NCBI GenBank assembly: GCA_021775105.1
Contig: JAJFIJ010000372.1
Location: forward strand, 1 to 54,021
Origin: Rhodospirillales bacterium
GTDB lineage: Bacteria > Pseudomonadota > Alphaproteobacteria > Rhodospirillales > Casp-alpha2
Direction: 5' to 3'
Length of the DNA stretch: 54,021 nt
Below are positions 49,452 to 54,021 of the stretch, one piece after another. Numbering within the stretch: the first letter of the stretch is position 1; every line of letters starts with the position of its first letter. The position numbers and the translations under genes are program-made. A model generated the notes under the pieces. It was not told where the DNA came from and ran no database searches. It saw only the letters and a program-made list of their open reading frames with translations.

Positions 49452-50000
49452 ATGACTGGATATCTTTGGTTTTTGACACGCCGTTTTGCCATTGCTGCGG
49501 TCTTCGTCACGGGGCTTGTCACCCTGGCCGCCTCGGTCACCGCATCAGAGAATAAGCCCAAGGATGAAGCCGCCTGGATTGTCCCGACCCATATCCAGCT
49601 GTCGCCCTTGATGGTGCCGGTAGCGGGTCGGCGTTCGGCTCCGATCACCATTTATCTGGAAGCCGCGGACAAAAAATTTGTCGGCAACATCTGCAATTAT
49701 GTTCCCCGTGTGCGCGATGCCATCCTCAAGGTACTGTCACGCAACCCGGTCCCGGTCAGGAAGCGCAAACTGATTTTGAGCGGATTGGCGCGTCAGCTTC
49801 TCAACCCGATGAACAAAGTCATCGGCAACAAAATCATCGGCGACCGGCAAATCAAGGAAGTCTATATTGTTGCCGGTGCGGTGCGAATGGGCGGCGGCAG
49901 TATTTCAAGGTTACCATTTGCACAGATCAATGGCTGCCAGAGCATCCGTCAGGCCGAAGCGGCGCGGATGAAGGCGGAGGCGGCTAAAGAAAATCAATGA
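49452..50000 (+). CDS. Hypothetical secreted/membrane-anchored protein
   Basis: N-terminal signal/TM segment; no family recognised with certainty. Confidence 0.55.
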   Translation: MTGYLWFLTRRFAIAAVFVTGLVTLAASVTASENKPKDEAAWIVPTHIQLSPLMVPVAGRRSAPITIYLEAADKKFVGNICNYVPRVRDAILKVLSRNPVPVRKRKLILSGLARQLLNPMNKVIGNKIIGDRQIKEVYIVAGAVRMGGGSISRLPFAQINGCQSIRQAEAARMKAEAAKENQ

Positions 50001-50149
50001 CCCCCCGTTCTATTGACACGGCGGGGTTTTCAGCCAAATTAACAGTATAACGTCCCCGTGCGTGAGAACGGTCTGCGCGCGGGACAGGTGCCTTTGTAAA
50101 AAGGGCCTGATTTAATCCGTACTCGCTCATATCCGGAGGAGCACGTCAG

Positions 50150-50614
50150 ATGTCAAGAATGTCTGCCTTTAACAGTCCGCTGTTGCTGGGTTTCGAGAAT
50201 TTCGAGCGTATGCTTGATCGCGCATCGAAGGCCTCTGCCGAAGGCTACCCGCCCTACAACATTGAACAAACGTCGGAACACGGTCTGCGCATCACGCTCG
50301 CGGTTGCCGGGTTTTCCATGGAAGACCTCAATGTCACGATGGAAGATAATGAACTGGTTATTCGCGGCCGTCATGCCGACGATGGCAAGGACCGGGTGTT
50401 TGTTCACCGCGGTATTGCCTCGCGCCAGTTTCAGAGAAGTTTTGTTCTGACCGAGGAGATAGAAGTTACCGGGGCAACCCTTGATAACGGTCTGCTGCAC
50501 ATAGAACTTGAGCGAATCCTGCCGGAACCGGAGATTCGCACCATCAAGATTGACGCGGCAAACGGAACAAAAAACAACGCCAAGCCGAAAATGATCAATG
50601 TCGAATCCGATTGA
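50150..50614 (+). CDS. Hsp20/alpha-crystallin family small heat-shock protein
   Basis: YPPYNIEQTSEHGLRITLAVAGFSMEDLNVTMEDNELVIRGRH...VFVHRGIASRQFQRSFVLTEEIEVTGATLDNGLLHIELERILPEP. Confidence 0.93.
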   Translation: MSRMSAFNSPLLLGFENFERMLDRASKASAEGYPPYNIEQTSEHGLRITLAVAGFSMEDLNVTMEDNELVIRGRHADDGKDRVFVHRGIASRQFQRSFVLTEEIEVTGATLDNGLLHIELERILPEPEIRTIKIDAANGTKNNAKPKMINVESD

Positions 50615-50679
50615 TCAACGCCTTCGAAATCCAGAGCAGTCCTGGCCATCTTCGGGAGGACTCAAAAAGGAGTTTCAAA

Positions 50680-50925
50680 ATGACCAAATACAATCAGATT
50701 AGAAAACGTGACGATCAGGACTCCCGGGCTCCTCTGATGAGCCGGGCCGATTTTGCCAATTGGGGTTCAGACCGGATCGCCTATGTCCGCCGGTCCCGGC
50801 AAGGAGGCATAAACGGTTATGCCGTACATACTGCTGACGGGCGCGAAGTCGGGTTCGCCGAAACCTTTGATCTGGCCGCCGCCGGGGTCCTGCAACACGA
50901 CCTGTATCCGCTCAGCGTTCACTAG
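50680..50925 (+). CDS. DUF1150 family protein
   Basis: RIAYVRRSRQGGINGYAVHTADGREVGFAETFDLAAAGVLQHDLYPLSVH; follows hsp20 as usual in alphaproteobacteria. Confidence 0.85.
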   Translation: MTKYNQIRKRDDQDSRAPLMSRADFANWGSDRIAYVRRSRQGGINGYAVHTADGREVGFAETFDLAAAGVLQHDLYPLSVH

Positions 50926-51062
50926 GATCAGGACCCATTAATTCCATCCATTCTGCGGAGGCGGTTTCCCCGCTCTCCCGACAGGAGAGGGCGCGTCGGC
51001 GATGTGGTTCGTCGGCAAGCGTTCTTGATGCAACGGAGGAGATGGAAGAAAATTTCGTGTTT

Positions 51063-51809
51063 TCACTCAGGCCCGGCGGAATTCAGCCGCTCAACCAGCC
51101 GTCCGAATGAGCCGTCTTTTTTCATACTATCGACCGCTCGGTCAAATTCGTTGATGAATTTTCCAAAGAATGGTGACTTGTTTGAAATCATGAGAGCAAA
51201 CTCGGGGCTCGGGTAAATTTTCGGTAAAATGCGTACCCGATCAACCAATCCAAGGCGTCGCACCGCCGCTGACGTAACGGCCGTTGGATGAATAACGACG
51301 TCACTTCGACCGCGAGCAACCATTTTCAGGCAATTATCGATGATAGGAACCCGATGGAAGGGAATTCTTCTGGGTTTATAGAATGTATCCACCCAGCCGT
51401 TTCCCAAAACGTCGCAAATTTTCATCATTTTCAAAGACGCATGATCCGGATCATTTTGCAGTTTGCCGACATTGGGACTATTTCCTGCAACAAAAGCCCG
51501 ATAGGCAAGTGAGTAGATATAATTTCTCGACCTTTCTGAAAATTTTAGCCGGGACTTTGTCGGCGTTGTAATAAACCCGTCGGCCTGTCCGGTTTGCATC
51601 ATCGATTGCGCACGCTTCCAGGGAACGCCAAGATGACGTATCTGGTGGCCCATCTTTTCTGCGACAACCGCGTCAACCAGACGCGGCAGGACTCCGGATA
51701 CAGCACCGCCATCTCCCGACGATATCGGCGCCCATTTGTTGGCATATACAATCGTGACGGGATCCCCGAACGCTCCGGACACAGATGTGATCACGAGAAT
51801 AAGGCCCAC
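51063..51809 (-). CDS. Periplasmic substrate-binding protein (SBP_bac_3-like)
   Basis: KWAPISSGDGGAVSGVLPRLVDAVVAEKMGHQIRHLGVPWKRAQSMMQTGQADGFITTPTKSR. Confidence 0.75.
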   Translation of the reverse strand: MGLILVITSVSGAFGDPVTIVYANKWAPISSGDGGAVSGVLPRLVDAVVAEKMGHQIRHLGVPWKRAQSMMQTGQADGFITTPTKSRLKFSERSRNYIYSLAYRAFVAGNSPNVGKLQNDPDHASLKMMKICDVLGNGWVDTFYKPRRIPFHRVPIIDNCLKMVARGRSDVVIHPTAVTSAAVRRLGLVDRVRILPKIYPSPEFALMISNKSPFFGKFINEFDRAVDSMKKDGSFGRLVERLNSAGPE

Positions 51810-51932
51810 AATTACGCGTGCGGTCTTTATTTCCCACTTCTGTCTAAAGCTCCAGCTTACAGGTTCTTTATTATGACAACTTTACGATTCTGCTGTTGAA
51901 TAATTTTTCGCGACCGGTACGTCAGACCCGTT

Positions 51933-52397
51933 TCAGGCCGCCCGGGTTTCCATGCTTTCGGTAAGGATGGCAAACAACCCGTCAGGGGTGTCGGTACCGC
52001 GCAGTTTTTTGCAGACTGATTTATCGCGAAGCAGGCGTGAGACGCGGGCCAGTGCCTTGAGGTGGTCCGCACCGGCCGATTCCGGGGCCAGCAGAAGAAA
52101 GATCAGATCAACCGGCTGATCATCAATCGCCTGAAATTCAACCGGCTGTTCAAGGCGCGCAAACAGGCCGTGAAGGCGCTCAAGGCTGGCCAGTTTGCCA
52201 TGAGGAATGGCGATGCCATTACCAACACCCGTTGTCCCCAGCCGTTCACGTTCCATCAGAACATCGAATACCGCACGTTCATGTTCGCCGGAAATTTCAG
52301 CGGCGCGGCGCGCCAGTTCCTGGAGCGCCTGTTTTTTACTGGTAACGCGCAAGCTGGCAACCACTTCTTCAGACGATATAAGATCGTTGATCTCCAT
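51933..52397 (-). CDS. ptsN: PTS IIA-like nitrogen regulatory protein PtsN
   Basis: GTTGVGNGIAIPHGKLASLERLHGLFARLEQPVEFQAIDDQPVDLIFLLLAPESAGADHLKALARVSRLLRD; located near hpf and rpoN. Confidence 0.92.
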   Translation of the reverse strand: MEINDLISSEEVVASLRVTSKKQALQELARRAAEISGEHERAVFDVLMERERLGTTGVGNGIAIPHGKLASLERLHGLFARLEQPVEFQAIDDQPVDLIFLLLAPESAGADHLKALARVSRLLRDKSVCKKLRGTDTPDGLFAILTESMETRAA

Positions 52398-52462
52398 GGG
52401 TCTTCCTTACATGTTGTTGCGCCGGAGCGCGCTATCGTTAAGCGTGGGCAATTGCGCCAGCC

Positions 52463-53035
52463 TCATTTACTAACGGCCGGATCAATCCACCCCACATTGC
52501 CGTCCGGACGCCTGTAAACGACATTCAGGCTGCCGCTGGCACTGTTGCGAAACATGATTACCGGCTGGTCGGCCAGGTCCATTCGCATAACCGCCTGACC
52601 GACAGTCAGCGATTCAATCTCCGTCGGCATTTCGGCAATAATCGCCGGCTGCCCGTCAACAGAGACTTCTTCCGTTTCCGATTCCGGCTCCATAACATAT
52701 TGCTGGGCCAGCACAATATCATCATGGTCACGATTTTTATGATGATCATTCATGCGTCGCTTGTAACGACGAAGCTGCTTGGCGATGCGCTCCAGCGCAC
52801 CATCAAACGCACCGTAAGCGTCCGTTGATTCACCGCCGCCTTGAATAACCAGTCCGCGCGGACCCGGATGCACCGAGATGTCGGCCCGCAGTCCATGCCC
52901 GGATTTCGAAAAATTGACGCTGGCATCAATGGCCTGACTGAAATATTTGGTGACAGCGGGAGCGAGGTGGTCCTGAACGTGGCTGGTCAACGACTCACCA
53001 ACGTTCATGTTTTTGCCAGTAACGGAAATGTCCAT
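52463..53035 (-). CDS. hpf: Ribosome hibernation-promoting factor (long HPF)
   Basis: MDISVTGKNMNVGESLTSHVQDHLAPAVTKYFSQAIDASVNFSKSGHGLRADISVH...GQAVMRMDLADQPVIMFRNSASGSLNVVYRRPDGNVGWIDP. Confidence 0.92.
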   Translation of the reverse strand: MDISVTGKNMNVGESLTSHVQDHLAPAVTKYFSQAIDASVNFSKSGHGLRADISVHPGPRGLVIQGGGESTDAYGAFDGALERIAKQLRRYKRRMNDHHKNRDHDDIVLAQQYVMEPESETEEVSVDGQPAIIAEMPTEIESLTVGQAVMRMDLADQPVIMFRNSASGSLNVVYRRPDGNVGWIDPAVSK

Positions 53036-53247
53036 GGGATTTTACGGTCCTGTTATTTTTTTGTCTCAGGCATCGAAAACATTCTTTCGTTTCGCCTTTA
53101 TACAGATCGTCTCCGCCTCCTGGGGTGGCCGCGGTCCGGTCATTCCAGATAGGCGGCGGGCGGGAAGGCCGGGAAAATAGTGTCCAGCCTCCCTAAAGTC
53201 AATACACCCGATTTTCTTACTTTTCCACCTTGAAAATTATAAAAAAA

Positions 53248-54021
53248 TCAGCTTGGCTCCGCCTTCTGCCGACGACGCTGAACAGATGAGCCAATACCCA
53301 GGGCTTCGCGGTATTTGGCGACCGTGCGCCGCGCAATATCCATACCTTCCGCCTTCAATATGGCGACCAGCTTGTCATCCGACAGAATCTTGTTCGCCCG
53401 CTCCTGATCAATAAGGGTCTTGATCCGGTCACGGACAGCGTGTGCCGAATGCGCTTCGCCACCGGCACTTGACTGGATTGCCGATGTGAAGAAGTACTTG
53501 AGTTCATAAATACCCCGCGGAGTCGCCATGTATTTGTTCGACGTTACCCGACTGACCGTGCTTTCATGCATTTCAATGACATCGGCAATGTCACGCAGCA
53601 CCAGCGGTTTCAGGTGTTGAACCCCGAGGGCGAAGAAGGTGTTTTGCTGGCGCACCAGTTCAGTAGCAACTTTCAGGATCGTCGTCGCCCGCTGATGCAG
53701 GGATTTGACCAGCCAGCTGGCCGACTGGAACTGTTCGGAAATGTAGTGTTTATCTTCCTTGCTGCTGGCTTGACCGGTGATCTGGGCATAATAGTGATTG
53801 TTGACCAGCACCTTGGGTAGAGTATCCTGATTGAGCTCAATCACCCAGCCACCGCCCGGTTTCACGCGCATCAACACATCAGGGACAATCGGCTGGCTGA
53901 CCGCCTGATCGAACCGTGTCGCCGGTTTTGGATCAAGCGCCTTCAGTTCCATGACCATCTCTGAAAGATCTTCCGCATCAACACCACAGGCCGTCGCCAA
54001 GCCGCTGAGATTGCGCTCAGC
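53248..54021 (-). CDS. rpoN: RNA polymerase sigma-54 factor, C-terminal part (runs off window end)
   Basis: LKPLVLRDIADVIEMHESTVSRVTSNKYMATPRGIYELKYFFTSAI and ARRTVAKYREALGIGSSVQRRR (RpoN box). The frame stays open to the window edge (AERNLSGLATACGVD). Confidence 0.95.
   Translation of the reverse strand, partial: AERNLSGLATACGVDAEDLSEMVMELKALDPKPATRFDQAVSQPIVPDVLMRVKPGGGWVIELNQDTLPKVLVNNHYYAQITGQASSKEDKHYISEQFQSASWLVKSLHQRATTILKVATELVRQQNTFFALGVQHLKPLVLRDIADVIEMHESTVSRVTSNKYMATPRGIYELKYFFTSAIQSSAGGEAHSAHAVRDRIKTLIDQERANKILSDDKLVAILKAEGMDIARRTVAKYREALGIGSSVQRRRQKAEPS

Overview
The window is an alphaproteobacterial-type chromosomal region, dense with ordinary genes: rlmN (partial), asparaginase II, arginine catabolism (rocD/rocF/Lrp), folD, ihfB, sppA, rpsA, cmk, aroA, a Gld-like ABC operon, hsp20, ptsN, hpf and rpoN (partial). 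The standout is a compact 7,023-bp island at about 27,875-34,944, bounded by a perfect 47-bp direct repeat of the 3' part of a tRNA-Ala(GGC) gene. All of its recognisable genes are a tyrosine integrase plus a complete type II-C CRISPR-Cas9 locus: 19 identical 36-bp repeats with 18 spacers, cas2, cas1, cas9 and a divergent tracrRNA. I read it as a minimal integrative element whose only evident cargo is CRISPR-Cas9. The integrase ORF is fused at its 5' end to the CRISPR array: its first available start codon lies inside spacer 1, and its N-terminal domain looks truncated. Its 3' end runs through the att core into the tRNA. Each repeat carries a plausible embedded promoter (TTGACC-N16-TACACT). 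Secondary observations include twin palindromic operators upstream of a TetR/lipid-metabolism operon, an internally deleted MFS pseudogene, and an H1-like basic tail on ribosomal protein S1. All calls come from reading the sequence; no database search was run.
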